A stretch of 64,000 nucleotides of DNA from Cladorhizidae sp. MBARI D1340-BT2 (GCA_028752905.1 JAQNBH010000003.1:24925989-24989988), one strand, 5' to 3'. Counted from the first letter of the stretch, positions 38,401-53,800 are shown. Numbers and translations: made by a program. Notes: generated by a model from the letters alone, not told the origin.

Positions 38401-40879
38401 AATTAACAAGACCAAAGTCCCAGATTTTGTCAACTGATAGAGAAGGCCCTTATCTGCAACATGTCAACAGATTATCAATAAATGTAGTGGTTTTTCACTG
38501 GCAGGCCACCGCTTTGGCAACTGGAAAACGCCAGGAAAGATCGCAAACCTTACCACTTCAAATCACCATAACTTGCTAATACTTAGAGTAATCAAAATTT
38601 TGGCACGTACAAAAGACAGATAATTAGAAGGGCTATCCGGTGATATAAATAATTTCTTTTTTGGGTAAAGTGTAGAAAAGTTATGAGCTTTACGGCAAAA
38701 AAGCAAGATTTTTGGGGGGGAAATGAGAAACATATAGACCAAATTAGGGCAAATATCAAGATAGAGAACACATAATGAAACCTATCATTCGAATCATATC
38801 AAGTCCATTACAGTGAAGTGTGCAGAATATTATGGATGTTTGATATCAACAGAGAGCACAGGGAGAGACCTATCTTAATAGCTATATATCAAGTTTATAC
38901 AGTGAAGTGTGGAGAATCTATGAAGCTAACCTGTTTAGCATCAAGATAGAGAACACATAGAGAAACCTATCTTGTGATTCTATGTATGCAGAATATACGG
39001 ATGTTTGGTATCAAGAGAGAGAACAGAGAGAGGCCTACCTTTAGAGCTATATATCAAGTCTATTCAGTGAAGTGTGGAGAATCTATGAAGCTAACATGTT
39101 TAGCTCAAGATAGAGAACACTGAGAGATACCTATCTTGCAAGTCCACTACAGTGAAGTGTGCAGAATATATGGATGTTTGGTATCAAGAGAGAGCACTTA
39201 GAGAGTCCTATCTTAATAGCTATACATCAAGTCTATTCAGTGAAGTGTGGATAATCTACGAAGCTAAACATGTTTAGCATCAAGTAAGAGTACAATTCAT
39301 AACTGCCCTAATTAACAAGACCAAAGTCCCAGATTTTGTCAACTGATAGAGAAGGCCCTTATCTGCAACATGTCAACAGATTATCAATAAATGTAGTGGT
39401 TTTTCACTGGCAGGCCACCGCTTTGGCAACTGGAAAACGCCAGGAAAGATCGCAAACCTTACCACTTCAAATCACCATAACTTGCTAATACTTAGAGTAA
39501 TCAAAATTTTGGCACGTACAAAAGACAGATAATTAGAAGGGCTATCCGGTGATATAAATAATTTCTTTTTTGGGTAAAGTGTTGAAAAGTTATAAGCTTT
39601 ACGGCAAAAAAGCAAGATTTTTGGGGGGGAAATGAGAAACATATAGACCAAATTAGGGCAAATATCAAGATAGAGAACACATAATGAAACCTATCATTCG
39701 AATCATATCACATTACAGTGAAGTGTGCAGAATATTATGGATGTTTGATATCAACAGAGAGCACAGGGAGAGACCTATCTTAATAGCTATATATCAAGTT
39801 TATACAGTGAAGTTTGGAGAATCTATGAAGCTAACCTGTTTAGCATCAAGATAGAGAACACATAGAGAAACCTATCTTGTGATTCTATGTATGCAGAATA
39901 TACGGATGTTTGGTATCAAGAGAGAGAACAGAGAGAGGCCTACCTTTAGAGCTATATATCAAGTCTATTCAGTGAAGTGTGGAGAATCTATGAAGCTAAC
40001 ATGTTTAGCTCAAGATAGAGAACACTGAGAGATACCTATCTTGCAAGTCCACTACAGTGAAGTGTGCAGAATATATGGATGATTGGTATCAAGAGAGAGC
40101 ACTTAGAGAGTCCTATCTTAATAGCTATACATCAAGTCTATTCAGTGAAGTGTGGATAATCTACGAAGCTAAACATGTTTAGCATCAAGTAAGAGTACAA
40201 TTCATAACTGCCCTAATTAACAAGACCAAAGTCCCAGATTTTGTCAACTGATAGAGAAGGCCCTTATCTGCAACATGTCAACAGATTATCAATAAATGTA
40301 GTGGTTTTTCACTGGCAGGCCACCGCTTTGGCAACTGGAAAACGCCAGGAAAGATCGCAAACCTTACCACTTCAAATCACCATAACTTGCTAATACTTAG
40401 AGTAATCAAAATTTTGGCACGTACAAAAGACAGATAATTAGAAGGGCTATCCGGTGATATAAATAATTTCTTTTTTGGGTAAAGTGTAGAAAAGTTATGA
40501 GCTTTACGGCAAAAAAGCAAGATTTTTGGGGGGGAAATGAGAAACATATAGACCAAATTAGGGCAAATATCAAGATAGAGAACACATAATGAAACCTATC
40601 ATTCGAATCATATCAAGTCCATTACAGTGAAGTGTGCAGAATATTATGGATGTTTGATATCAACAGAGAGCACAGGGAGAGACCTATCTTAATAGCTATA
40701 TATCAAGTTTATACAGTGAAGTGTGGAGAATCTATGAAGCTAACCTGTTTAGCATCAAGATAGAGAACACATAGAGAAACCTATCTTGTGATTCTATGTA
40801 TGCAGAATATACGGATGTTTGGTATCAAGAGAGAGAACAGAGAGAGGCCTACCTTTAGAGCTATATATCAAGTCTATTC
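35434..40879. repeat. Units 40-45: start of the recurrent-haplotype region
   Basis: Unit 40 is haplotype P (AAAAAATTT, GCATAAT). Unit 41 is Q (GTAGCAAAG, G5A5, GCATAAT). Units 42 and 44 are R (GTGTTG, ATAAGC, 4-bp deletion). Units 43 and 45 begin with GATTGG but are otherwise plain. P-Q-R of units 40-42 recurs as units 46-48, 5,446 bp on. Private changes: unit 42 TCAATATAG, unit 44 AGTTTGGAG. Confidence 0.88.
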
Positions 40880-41788
40880 AGTGAAGTGTGGAGAATCTAT
40901 GAAGCTAACATGTTTAGCTCAAGATAGAGAACACTGAGAGATACCTATCTTGCAAGTCCACTACAGTGAAGTGTGCAGAATATATGGATGTTTGGTATCA
41001 AGAGAGAGCACTTAGAGAGTCCTATCTTAATAGCTATACATCAAGTCTATTCAGTGAAGTGTGGATAATCTACGAAGCTAAACATGTTTAGCATCAAGTA
41101 AGAGTACAATTCATAACTGCCCTAATTAACAAGACCAAAGTCCCAGATTTTGTCAACTGATAGAGAAGGCCCTTATCTGCAACATGTCAACAGATTATCA
41201 ATAAATGTAGTGGTTTTTCACTGGCAGGCCACCGCTTTGGCAACTGGAAAACGCCAGGAAAGATCGCAAACCTTACCACTTCAAATCACCATAACTTGCT
41301 AATACTTAGAGTAATCAAAATTTTGGCACGTACAAAAGACAGATAATTAGAAGGGCTATCCGGTGATATAAAAAATTTCTTTTTTGGGTAAAGTGTAGAA
41401 AAGTTATGAGCTTTACGGCAAAAAAGCAAGATTTTTGGGGGGGAAATGAGAAACATATAGACCAAATTAGGGCAAATATCAAGATAGAGAACACATAATG
41501 AAACCTATCATTCGAATCATATCAAGTCCATTACAGTGAAGTGTGCATAATATTATGGATGTTTGATATCAACAGAGAGCACAGGGAGAGACCTATCTTA
41601 ATAGCTATATATCAAGTTTATACAGTGAAGTGTGGAGAATCTATGAAGCTAATCTGTTTAGCATCAAGATAGAGAACACATAGAGAAACCTATCTTGTGA
41701 TTCTATGTATGCAGAATATACGGATGTTTGGTATCAAGAGAGAGAACAGAGAGAGGCCTACCTTTAGAGCTATATATCAAGTCTATTC
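40880..41788. repeat. Unit 46, P haplotype with AATCTG
   Basis: AAAAAATTT with GCATAAT, as in unit 40, plus AATCTG near 41651, which is shared only with unit 49 one three-unit period (2,723 bp) later. Units 46 and 49 differ in their middle part (P against S), so an exchange point lies between unit positions of about 529 and 774. Confidence 0.88.
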
Positions 41789-44700
41789 AGTGAAGTGTGG
41801 AGAATCTATGAAGCTAACATGTTTAGCTCAAGATAGAGAACACTGAGAGATACCTATCTTGCAAGTCCACTACAGTGAAGTGTGCAGAATATATGGATGT
41901 TTGGTATCAAGAGAGAGCACTTAGAGAGTCCTATCTTAATAGCTATACATCAAGTCTATTCAGTGAAGTGTGGATAATCTACGAAGCTAAACATGTTTAG
42001 CATCAAGTAAGAGTACAATTCATAACTGCCCTAATTAACAAGACCAAAGTCCCAGATTTTGTCAACTGATAGAGAAGGCCCTTATCTGCAACATGTCAAC
42101 AGATTATCAATAAATGTAGTGGTTTTTCACTGGCAGGCCACCGCTTTGGCAACTGGAAAACGCCAGGAAAGATCGCAAACCTTACCACTTCAAATCACCA
42201 TAACTTGCTAATACTTAGAGTAATCAAAATTTTGGCACGTACAAAAGACAGATAATTAGAAGGGCTATCCGGTGATATAAAAAATTTCTTTTTTGGGTAA
42301 AGTGTAGCAAAGTTATGAGCTTTACGGCAAAAAAGCAAGATTTTTGGGGGAAAAATGAGAAACATATAGACCAAATTAGGGCAAATATCAAGATAGAGAA
42401 CACATAATGAAACCTATCATTCGAATCATATCAAGTCCATTACAGTGAAGTGTGCATAATATTATGGATGTTTGATATCAACAGAGAGCACAGGGAGAGA
42501 CCTATCTTAATAGCTATATATCAAGTTTATACAGTGAAGTGTGGAGAATCTATGAAGCTAACCTGTTTAGCATCAAGATAGAGAACACATAGAGAAACCT
42601 ATCTTGTGATTCTATGTATGCAGAATATACGGATGTTTGGTATCAAGAGAGAGAACAGAGAGAGGCCTACCTTTAGAGCTATATATCAAGTCTATTCAGT
42701 GAAGTGTGGAGAATCTATGAAGCTAACATGTTTAGCTCAAGATAGAGAACACTGAGAGATACCTATCTTGCAAGTCCACTACAGTGAAGTGTGCAGAATA
42801 TATGGATGTTTGGTATCAAGAGAGAGCACTTAGAGAGTCCTATCTTAATAGCTATACATCAAGTCTATTCAGTGAAGTGTGGATAATCTACGAAGCTAAA
42901 CATGTTTAGCATCAAGTAAGAGTACAATTCATAACTGCCCTAATTAACAAGACCAAAGTCCCAGATTTTGTCAACTGATAGAGAAGGCCCTTATCTGCAA
43001 CATGTCAACAGATTATCAATAAATGTAGTGGTTTTTCACTGGCAGGCCACCGCTTTGGCAACTGGAAAACGCCAGGAAAGATCGCAAACCTTACCACTTC
43101 AAATCACCATAACTTGCTAATACTTAGAGTAATCAAAATTTTGGCACGTACAAAAGACAGATAATTAGAAGGGCTATCCGGTGATATAAATAATTTCTTT
43201 TTTGGGTAAAGTGTTGAAAAGTTATAAGCTTTACGGCAAAAAAGCAAGATTTTTGGGGGGGAAATGAGAAACATATAGACCAAATTAGGGCAAATATCAA
43301 GATAGAGAACACATAATGAAACCTATCATTCGAATCATATCACATTACAGTGAAGTGTGCAGAATATTATGGATGTTTGATATCAACAGAGAGCACAGGG
43401 AGAGACCTATCTTAATAGCTATATATCAAGTTTATACAGTGAAGTGTGGAGAATCTATGAAGCTAACCTGTTTAGCATCAAGATAGAGAACACATAGAGA
43501 AACCTATCTTGTGATTCTATGTATGCAGAATATACGGATGTTTGGTATCAAGAGAGAGAACAGAGAGAGGCCTACCTTTAGAGCTATATATCAAGTCTAT
43601 TCAGTGAAGTGTGGAGAATCTATGAAGCTAACATGTTTAGCTCAAGATAGAGAACACTGAGAGATACCTATCTTGCAAGTCCACTACAGTGAAGTGTGCA
43701 GAATATATGGATGATTGGTATCAAGAGAGAGCACTTAGAGAGTCCTATCTTAATAGCTATACATCAAGTCTATTCAGTGAAGTGTGGATAATCTACGAAG
43801 CTAAACATGTTTAGCATCAAGTAAGAGTACAATTCATAACTGCCCTAATTAACAAGACCAAAGTCCCAGATTTTGTCAACTGATAGAGAAGGCCCTTATC
43901 TGCAACATGTCAACAGATTATCAATAAATGTAGTGGTTTTTCACTGGCAGGCCACCGCTTTGGCAACTGGAAAACGCCAGGAAAGATCGCAAACCTTACC
44001 ACTTCAAATCACCATAACTTGCTAATACTTAGAGTAATCAAAATTTTGGCACATACAAAAGACAGATAATTAGAAGGGCTATCCGGTAATATAAATAATT
44101 TCTTTTTTGGGTAAAGTGTAGAAAAGTTATAAGCTTTACGGCAAAAAAGCAAGATTTTTGGGGGGGAAATGAGAAACATATAGACCAAATTAGGGCAAAT
44201 ATCAAGATAGAGAACACATAATGAAACCTATCATTCGAATCATATCAAGTCCATTACAGTGAAGTGTGCATAATATTATGGATGTTTGATATCAACAGAG
44301 AGCACAGGGAGAGACCTATCTTAATAGCTATATATCAAGTTTATACAGTGAAGTGTGGAGAATCTATGAAGCTAATCTGTTTAGCATCAAGATAGAGAAC
44401 ACATAGAGAAACCTATCTTGTGATTCTATGTATGCAGAATATACGGATGTTTGGTATCAAGAGAGAGAACAGAGAGAGGCCTACCTTTAGAGCTATATAT
44501 CAAGTCTATTCAGTGAAGTGTGGAGAATCTATGAAGCTAACATGTTTAGCTCAAGATAGAGAACACTGAGAGATACCTATCTTGCAAGTCCACTACAGTG
44601 AAGTGTGCAGAATATATGGATGTTTGGTATCAAGAGAGAGCACTTAGAGAGTCCTATCTTAATAGCTATACATCAAGTCTATTCAGTGAAGTGTGGATAA

Positions 44701-47234
44701 TCTACGAAGCTAAACATGTTTAGCATCAAGTAAGAGTACAATTCATAACTGCCCTAATTAACAAGACCAAAGTCCCAGATTTTGTCAACTGATAGAGAAG
44801 GCCCTTATCTGCAACATGTCAACAGATTATCAATAAATGTAGTGGTTTTTCACTGGCAGGCCACCGCTTTGGCAACTGGAAAACGCCAGGAAAGATCGCA
44901 AACCTTACCACTTCAAATCACCATAACTTGCTAATACTTAGAGTAATCAAAATTTTGGCACGTACAAAAGACAGATAATTAGAAGGGCTATCCGGTGATA
45001 TAAAAAATTTCTTTTTTGGGTAAAGTGTAGCAAAGTTATGAGCTTTACGGCAAAAAAGCAAGATTTTTGGGGGAAAAATGAGAAACATATAGACCAAATT
45101 AGGGCAAATATCAAGATAGAGAACACATAATGAAACCTATCATTCGAATCATATCAAGTCCATTACAGTGAAGTGTGCATAATATTATGGATGTTTGATA
45201 TCAACAGAGAGCACAGGGAGAGACCTATCTTAATAGCTATATATCAAGTTTATACAGTGAAGTGTGGAGAATCTATGAAGCTAACCTGTTTAGCATCAAG
45301 ATAGAGAACACATAGAGAAACCTATCTTGTGATTCTATGTATGCAGAATATACGGATGTTTGGTATCAAGAGAGAGAACAGAGAGAGGCCTACCTTTAGA
45401 GCTATATATCAAGTCTATTCAGTGAAGTGTGGAGAATCTATGAAGCTAACATGTTTAGCTCAAGATAGAGAACACTGAGAGATACCTATCTTGCAAGTCC
45501 ACTACAGTGAAGTGTGCAGAATATATGGATGTTTGGTATCAAGAGAGAGCACTTAGAGAGTCCTATCTTAATAGCTATACATCAAGTCTATTCAGTGAAG
45601 TGTGGATAATCTACGAAGCTAAACATGTTTAGCATCAAGTAAGAGTACAATTCATAACTGCCCTAATTAACAAGACCAAAGTCCCAGATTTTGTCAACTG
45701 ATAGAGAAGGCCCTTATCTGCAACATGTCAACAGATTATCAATAAATGTAGTGGTTTTTCACTGGCAGGCCACCGCTTTGGCAACTGGAAAACGCCAGGA
45801 AAGATCGCAAACCTTACCACTTCAAATCACCATAACTTGCTAATACTTAGAGTAATCAAAATTTTGGCACGTACAAAAGACAGATAATTAGAAGGGCTAT
45901 CCGGTGATATAAATAATTTCTTTTTTGGGTAAAGTGTTGAAAAGTTATAAGCTTTACGGCAAAAAAGCAAGATTTTTGGGGGGGAAATGAGAAACATATA
46001 GACCAAATTAGGGCAAATATCAAGATAGAGAACACATAATGAAACCTATCATTCGAATCATATCACATTACAGTGAAGTGTGCAGAATATTATGGATGTT
46101 TGATATCAACAGAGAGCACAGGGAGAGACCTATCTTAATAGCTATATATCAAGTTTATACAGTGAAGTGTGGAGAATCTATGAAGCTAACCTGTTTAGCA
46201 TCAAGATAGAGAACACATAGAGAAACCTATCTTGTGATTCTATGTATGCAGAATATACGGATGTTTGGTATCAAGAGAGAGAACAGAGAGAGGCCTACCT
46301 TTAGAGCTATATATCAAGTCTATTCAGTGAAGTGTGGAGAATCTATGAAGCTAACATGTTTAGCTCAAGATAGAGAACACTGAGAGATACCTATCTTGCA
46401 AGTCCACTACAGTGAAGTGTGCAGAATATATGGATGATTGGTATCAAGAGAGAGCACTTAGAGAGTCCTATCTTAATAGCTATACATCAAGTCTATTCAG
46501 TGAAGTGTGGATAATCTACGAAGCTAAACATGTTTAGCATCAAGTAAGAGTACAATTCATAACTGCCCTAATTAACAAGACCAAAGTCCCAGATTTTGTC
46601 AACTGATAGAGAAGGCCCTTATCTGCAACATGTCAACAGATTATCAATAAATGTAGTGGTTTTTCACTGGCAGGCCACCGCTTTGGCAACTGGAAAACGC
46701 CAGGAAAGATCGCAAACCTTACCACTTCAAATCACCATAACTTGCTAATACTTAGAGTAATCAAAATTTTGGCACATACAAAAGACAGATAATTAGAAGG
46801 GCTATCCGGTAATATAAATAATTTCTTTTTTGGGTAAAGTGTAGAAAAGTTATAAGCTTTACGGCAAAAAAGCAAGATTTTTGGGGGGGAAATGAGAAAC
46901 ATATAGACCAAATTAGGGCAAATATCAAGATAGAGAACACATAATGAAACCTATCATTCGAATCATATCAAGTCCATTACAGTGAAGTGTGCATAATATT
47001 ATGGATGTTTGATATCAACAGAGAGCACAGGGAGAGACCTATCTTAATAGCTATATATCAAGTTTATACAGTGAAGTGTGGAGAATCTATGAAGCTAACC
47101 TGTTTAGCATCAAGATAGAGAACACATAGAGAAACCTATCTTGTGATTCTATGTATGCAGAATATACGGATGTTTGGTATCAAGAGAGAGAACAGAGAGA
47201 GGCCTACCTTTAGAGCTATATATCAAGTCTATTC
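41789..47234. repeat. Three-unit repeat Q-R-S, two copies (units 47-49 and 50-52)
   Basis: Q (GTAGCAAAG, G5A5, GCATAAT), R (GTGTTG, ATAAGC, 4-bp deletion) and S (GATTGG, CACATA, CCGGTAAT, ATAAGC, GCATAAT) follow in order twice, at 41789-44511 and 44512-47234. The period is 2,723 bp (909+905+909). The copies differ at AATCTG (unit 49 only). Units 51-52 also belong to the six-unit repeat that follows, so the two repeat registers overlap. Confidence 0.9.
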
Positions 47235-50200
47235 AGTGAAGTGTGGAGAATCTATGAAGCTAACATGTTTAGCTCAAGATAGAGAACACTGAGAGATACC
47301 TATCTTGCAAGTCCACTACAGTGAAGTGTGCAGAATATATGGATGTTTGGTATCAAGAGAGAGCACTTAGAAAGTCCTATCTTAATAGCTATACATCAAG
47401 TCTATTCAGTGAAGTGTGGATAATCTACGAAGCTAAACATGTTTAGCATCAAGTAAGAGTACAATTCATAACTGCCCTAATTAACAAGACCAAAGTCCCA
47501 GATTTTGTCAACTGATAGAGAAGGCCCTTATCTGCAACATGTCAACAGATTATCAATAAATGTAGTGGTTTTTCACTGGCAGGCCACCGCTTTGGCAACT
47601 GGAAAACGCCAGGAAAGATCGCAAACCTTACCACTTCAAATCACCATAACTTGCTAATACTTAGAGTAATCAAAATTTTGGCACGTACAAAAGACAGATA
47701 ATTAGAAGGGCTATCCGGTGATATAAATAATTTCTTTTTTGGGTAAAGTGTTGAAAAGTTATAAGCTTTACGGCAAAAAAGCAAGATTTTTGGGGGGGAA
47801 ATGAGAAACATATAGACCAAATTAGGGCAAATATCAAGATAGAGAACACATAATGAAACCTATCATTCGAATCATATCACATTACAGTGAAGTGTGCAGA
47901 ATATTATGGATGTTTGATATCAACAGAGAGCACAGGGAGAGACCTATCTTAATAGCTATATATCAAGTTTATACAGTGAAGTGTGGAGAATCTATGAAGC
48001 TAACCTGTTTAGCATCAAGATAGAGAACACATAGAGAAACCTATCTTGTGATTCTATGTATGCAGAATATACGGATGTTTGGTATCAAGAGAGAGAACAG
48101 AGAGAGGCCTACCTTTAGAGCTATATATCAAGTCTATTCAGTGAAGTGTGGAGAATCTATGAAGCTAACATGTTTAGCTCAAGATAGAGAACACTGAGAG
48201 ATACCTATCTTGCAAGTCCACTACAGTGAAGTGTGCAGAATATATGGATGATTGGTATCAAGAGAGAGCACTTAGAGAGTCCTATCTTAATAGCTATACA
48301 TCAAGTCTATTCAGTGAAGTGTGGATAATCTACGAAGCTAAACATGTTTAGCATCAAGTAAGAGTACAATTCATAACTGCCCTAATTAACAAGACCAAAG
48401 TCCCAGATTTTGTCAACTGATAGAGAAGGCCCTTATCTGCAACATGTCAACAGATTATCAATAAATGTAGTGGTTTTTCACTGGCAGGCCACCGCTTTGG
48501 CAACTGGAAAACGCCAGGAAAGATCGCAAACCTTACCACTTCAAATCACCATAACTTGCTAATACTTAGAGTAATCAAAATTTTGGCACGTACAAAAGAC
48601 AGATAATTAGAAGGGCTATCCGGTGATATAAAAAATTTCTTTTTTGGGTAAAGTGTAGAAAAGTTATGAGCTTTACGGCAAAAAAGCAAGATTTTTGGGG
48701 GGGAAATGAGAAACATATAGACCAAATTAGGGCAAATATCAAGATAGAGAACACATAATGAAACCTATCATTCGAATCATATCAAGTCCATTACAGTGAA
48801 GTGTGCATAATATTATGGATGTTTGATATCAACAGAGAGCACAGGGAGAGACCTATCTTAATAGCTATATATCAAGTTTATACAGTGAAGTGTGGAGAAT
48901 CTATGAAGCTAACCTGTTTAGCATCAAGATAGAGAACACATAGAGAAACCTATCTTGTGATTCTATGTATGCAGAATATACGGATGTTTGGTATCAAGAG
49001 AGAGAACAGAGAGAGGCCTACCTTTAGAGCTATATATCAAGTCTATTCAGTGAAGTGTGGAGAATCTATGAAGCTAACATGTTTAGCTCAAGATAGAGAA
49101 CACTGAGAGATACCTATCTTGCAAGTCCACTACAGTGAAGTGTGCAGAATATATGGATGTTTGGTATCAAGAGAGAGCACTTAGAGAGTCCTATCTTAAT
49201 AGCTATACATCAAGTCTATTCAGTGAAGTGTGGATAATCTACGAAGCTAAACATGTTTAGCATCAAGTAAGAGTACAATTCATAACTGCCCTAATTAACA
49301 AGACCAAAGTCCCAGATTTTGTCAACTGATAGAGAAGGCCCTTATCTGCAACATGTCAACAGATTATCAATAAATGTAGTGGTTTTTCACTGGCAGGCCA
49401 CCGCTTTGGCAACTGGAAAACGCCAGGAAAGATCGCAAACCTTACCACTTCAAATCACCATAACTTGCTAATACTTAGAGTAATCAAAATTTTGGCACGT
49501 ACAAAAGACAGATAATTAGAAGGGCTATCCGGTGATATAAATAATTTCTTTTTTGGGTAAAGTGTTGAAAAGTTATAAGCTTTACGGCAAAAAAGCAAGA
49601 TTTTTGGGGGGGAAATGAGAAACATATAGACCAAATTAGGGCAAATATCAAGATAGAGAACACATAATGAAACCTATCATTCGAATCATATCACATTACA
49701 GTGAAGTGTGCAGAATATTATGGATGTTTGATATCAACAGAGAGCACAGGGAGAGACCTATCTTAATAGCTATATATCAAGTTTATACAGTGAAGTGTGG
49801 AGAATCTATGAAGCTAACCTGTTTAGCATCAAGATAGAGAACACATAGAGAAACCTATCTTGTGATTCTATGTATGCAGAATATACGGATGTTTGGTATC
49901 AAGAGAGAGAACAGAGAGAGGCCTACCTTTAGAGCTATATATCAAGTCTATTCAGTGAAGTGTGGAGAATCTATGAAGCTAACATGTTTAGCTCAAGATA
50001 GAGAACACTGAGAGATACCTATCTTGCAAGTCCACTACAGTGAAGTGTGCAGAATATATGGATGATTGGTATCAAGAGAGAGCACTTAGAGAGTCCTATC
50101 TTAATAGCTATACATCAAGTCTATTCAGTGAAGTGTGGATAATCTACGAAGCTAAACATGTTTAGCATCAAGTAAGAGTACAATTCATAACTGCCCTAAT

Positions 50201-50862
50201 TAACAAGACCAAAGTCCCAGATTTTGTCAACTGATAGAGAAGGCCCTTATCTGCAACATGTCAACAGATTATCAATAAATGTAGTGGTTTTTCACTGGCA
50301 GGCCACCGCTTTGGCAACTGGAAAACGCCAGGAAAGATCGCAAACCTTACCACTTCAAATCACCATAACTTGCTAATACTTAGAGTAATCAAAATTTTGG
50401 CACGTACAAAAGACAGATAATTAGAAGGGCTATCCGGTGATATAAAAAATTTCTTTTTTGGGTAAAGTGTAGCAAAGTTATGAGCTTTACGGCAAAAAAG
50501 CAAGATTTTTGGGGGAAAAATGAGAAACATATAGACCAAATTAGGGCAAATATCAAGATAGAGAACACATAATGAAACCTATCATTCGAATCATATCAAG
50601 TCCATTACAGTGAAGTGTGCATAATATTATGGATGTTTGATATCAACAGAGAGCACAGGGAGAGACCTATCTTAATAGCTATATATCAAGTTTATACAGT
50701 GAAGTGTGGAGAATCTATGAAGCTAACCTGTTTAGCATCAAGATAGAGAACACATAGAGAAACCTATCTTGTGATTCTATGTATGCAGAATATACGGATG
50801 TTTGGTATCAAGAGAGAGAACAGAGAGAGGCCTACCTTTAGAGCTATATATCAAGTCTATTC
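45421..50862. repeat. Second six-unit repeat, copy 1 (units 51-56)
   Basis: Haplotype order R-S-R-P-R-Q, with unit lengths alternating 905 and 909 bp (5,442 bp in all). The private AGAAAGTCC of unit 53 (near 47369) recurs in unit 59 at the same offset. Confidence 0.9.
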
Positions 50863-53800
50863 AGTGAAGTGTGGAGAATCTATGAAGCTAACATGTTTAG
50901 CTCAAGATAGAGAACACTGAGAGATACCTATCTTGCAAGTCCACTACAGTGAAGTGTGCAGAATATATGGATGTTTGGTATCAAGAGAGAGCACTTAGAG
51001 AGTCCTATCTTAATAGCTATACATCAAGTCTATTCAGTGAAGTGTGGATAATCTACGAAGCTAAACATGTTTAGCATCAAGTAAGAGTACAATTCATAAC
51101 TGCCCTAATTAACAAGACCAAAGTCCCAGATTTTGTCAACTGATAGAGAAGGCCCTTATCTGCAACATGTCAACAGATTATCAATAAATGTAGTGGTTTT
51201 TCACTGGCAGGCCACCGCTTTGGCAACTGGAAAACGCCAGGAAAGATCGCAAACCTTACCACTTCAAATCACCATAACTTGCTAATACTTAGAGTAATCA
51301 AAATTTTGGCACGTACAAAAGACAGATAATTAGAAGGGCTATCCGGTGATATAAATAATTTCTTTTTTGGGTAAAGTGTTGAAAAGTTATAAGCTTTACG
51401 GCAAAAAAGCAAGATTTTTGGGGGGGAAATGAGAAACATATAGACCAAATTAGGGCAAATATCAAGATAGAGAACACATAATGAAACCTATCATTCGAAT
51501 CATATCACATTACAGTGAAGTGTGCAGAATATTATGGATGTTTGATATCAACAGAGAGCACAGGGAGAGACCTATCTTAATAGCTATATATCAAGTTTAT
51601 ACAGTGAAGTGTGGAGAATCTATGAAGCTAACCTGTTTAGCATCAAGATAGAGAACACATAGAGAAACCTATCTTGTGATTCTATGTATGCAGAATATAC
51701 GGATGTTTGGTATCAAGAGAGAGAACAGAGAGAGGCCTACCTTTAGAGCTATATATCAAGTCTATTCAGTGAAGTGTGGAGAATCTATGAAGCTAACATG
51801 TTTAGCTCAAGATAGAGAACACTGAGAGATACCTATCTTGCAAGTCCACTACAGTGAAGTGTGCAGAATATATGGATGATTGGTATCAAGAGAGAGCACT
51901 TAGAGAGTCCTATCTTAATAGCTATACATCAAGTCTATTCAGTGAAGTGTGGATAATCTACGAAGCTAAACATGTTTAGCATCAAGTAAGAGTACAATTC
52001 ATAACTGCCCTAATTAACAAGACCAAAGTCCCAGATTTTGTCAACTGATAGAGAAGGCCCTTATCTGCAACATGTCAACAGATTATCAATAAATGTAGTG
52101 GTTTTTCACTGGCAGGCCACCGCTTTGGCAACTGGAAAACGCCAGGAAAGATCGCAAACCTTACCACTTCAAATCACCATAACTTGCTAATACTTAGAGT
52201 AATCAAAATTTTGGCACATACAAAAGACAGATAATTAGAAGGGCTATCCGGTAATATAAATAATTTCTTTTTTGGGTAAAGTGTAGAAAAGTTATAAGCT
52301 TTACGGCAAAAAAGCAAGATTTTTGGGGGGGAAATGAGAAACATATAGACCAAATTAGGGCAAATATCAAGATAGAGAACACATAATGAAACCTATCATT
52401 CGAATCATATCAAGTCCATTACAGTGAAGTGTGCATAATATTATGGATGTTTGATATCAACAGAGAGCACAGGGAGAGACCTATCTTAATAGCTATATAT
52501 CAAGTTTATACAGTGAAGTGTGGAGAATCTATGAAGCTAACCTGTTTAGCATCAAGATAGAGAACACATAGAGAAACCTATCTTGTGATTCTATGTATGC
52601 AGAATATACGGATGTTTGGTATCAAGAGAGAGAACAGAGAGAGGCCTACCTTTAGAGCTATATATCAAGTCTATTCAGTGAAGTGTGGAGAATCTATGAA
52701 GCTAACATGTTTAGCTCAAGATAGAGAACACTGAGAGATACCTATCTTGCAAGTCCACTACAGTGAAGTGTGCAGAATATATGGATGTTTGGTATCAAGA
52801 GAGAGCACTTAGAAAGTCCTATCTTAATAGCTATACATCAAGTCTATTCAGTGAAGTGTGGATAATCTACGAAGCTAAACATGTTTAGCATCAAGTAAGA
52901 GTACAATTCATAACTGCCCTAATTAACAAGACCAAAGTCCCAGATTTTGTCAACTGATAGAGAAGGCCCTTATCTGCAACATGTCAACAGATTATCAATA
53001 AATGTAGTGGTTTTTCACTGGCAGGCCACCGCTTTGGCAACTGGAAAACGCCAGGAAAGATCGCAAACCTTACCACTTCAAATCACCATAACTTGCTAAT
53101 ACTTAGAGTAATCAAAATTTTGGCACGTACAAAAGACAGATAATTAGAAGGGCTATCCGGTGATATAAATAATTTCTTTTTTGGGTAAAGTGTTGAAAAG
53201 TTATAAGCTTTACGGCAAAAAAGCAAGATTTTTGGGGGGGAAATGAGAAACATATAGACCAAATTAGGGCAAATATCAAGATAGAGAACACATAATGAAA
53301 CCTATCATTCGAATCATATCACATTACAGTGAAGTGTGCAGAATATTATGGATGTTTGATATCAACAGAGAGCACAGGGAGAGACCTATCTTAATAGCTA
53401 TATATCAAGTTTATACAGTGAAGTGTGGAGAATCTATGAAGCTAACCTGTTTAGCATCAAGATAGAGAACACATAGAGAAACCTATCTTGTGATTCTATG
53501 TATGCAGAATATACGGATGTTTGGTATCAAGAGAGAGAACAGAGAGAGGCCTACCTTTAGAGCTATATATCAAGTCTATTCAGTGAAGTGTGGAGAATCT
53601 ATGAAGCTAACATGTTTAGCTCAAGATAGAGAACACTGAGAGATACCTATCTTGCAAGTCCACTACAGTGAAGTGTGCAGAATATATGGATGATTGGTAT
53701 CAAGAGAGAGCACTTAGAGAGTCCTATCTTAATAGCTATACATCAAGTCTATTCAGTGAAGTGTGGATAATCTACGAAGCTAAACATGTTTAGCATCAAG

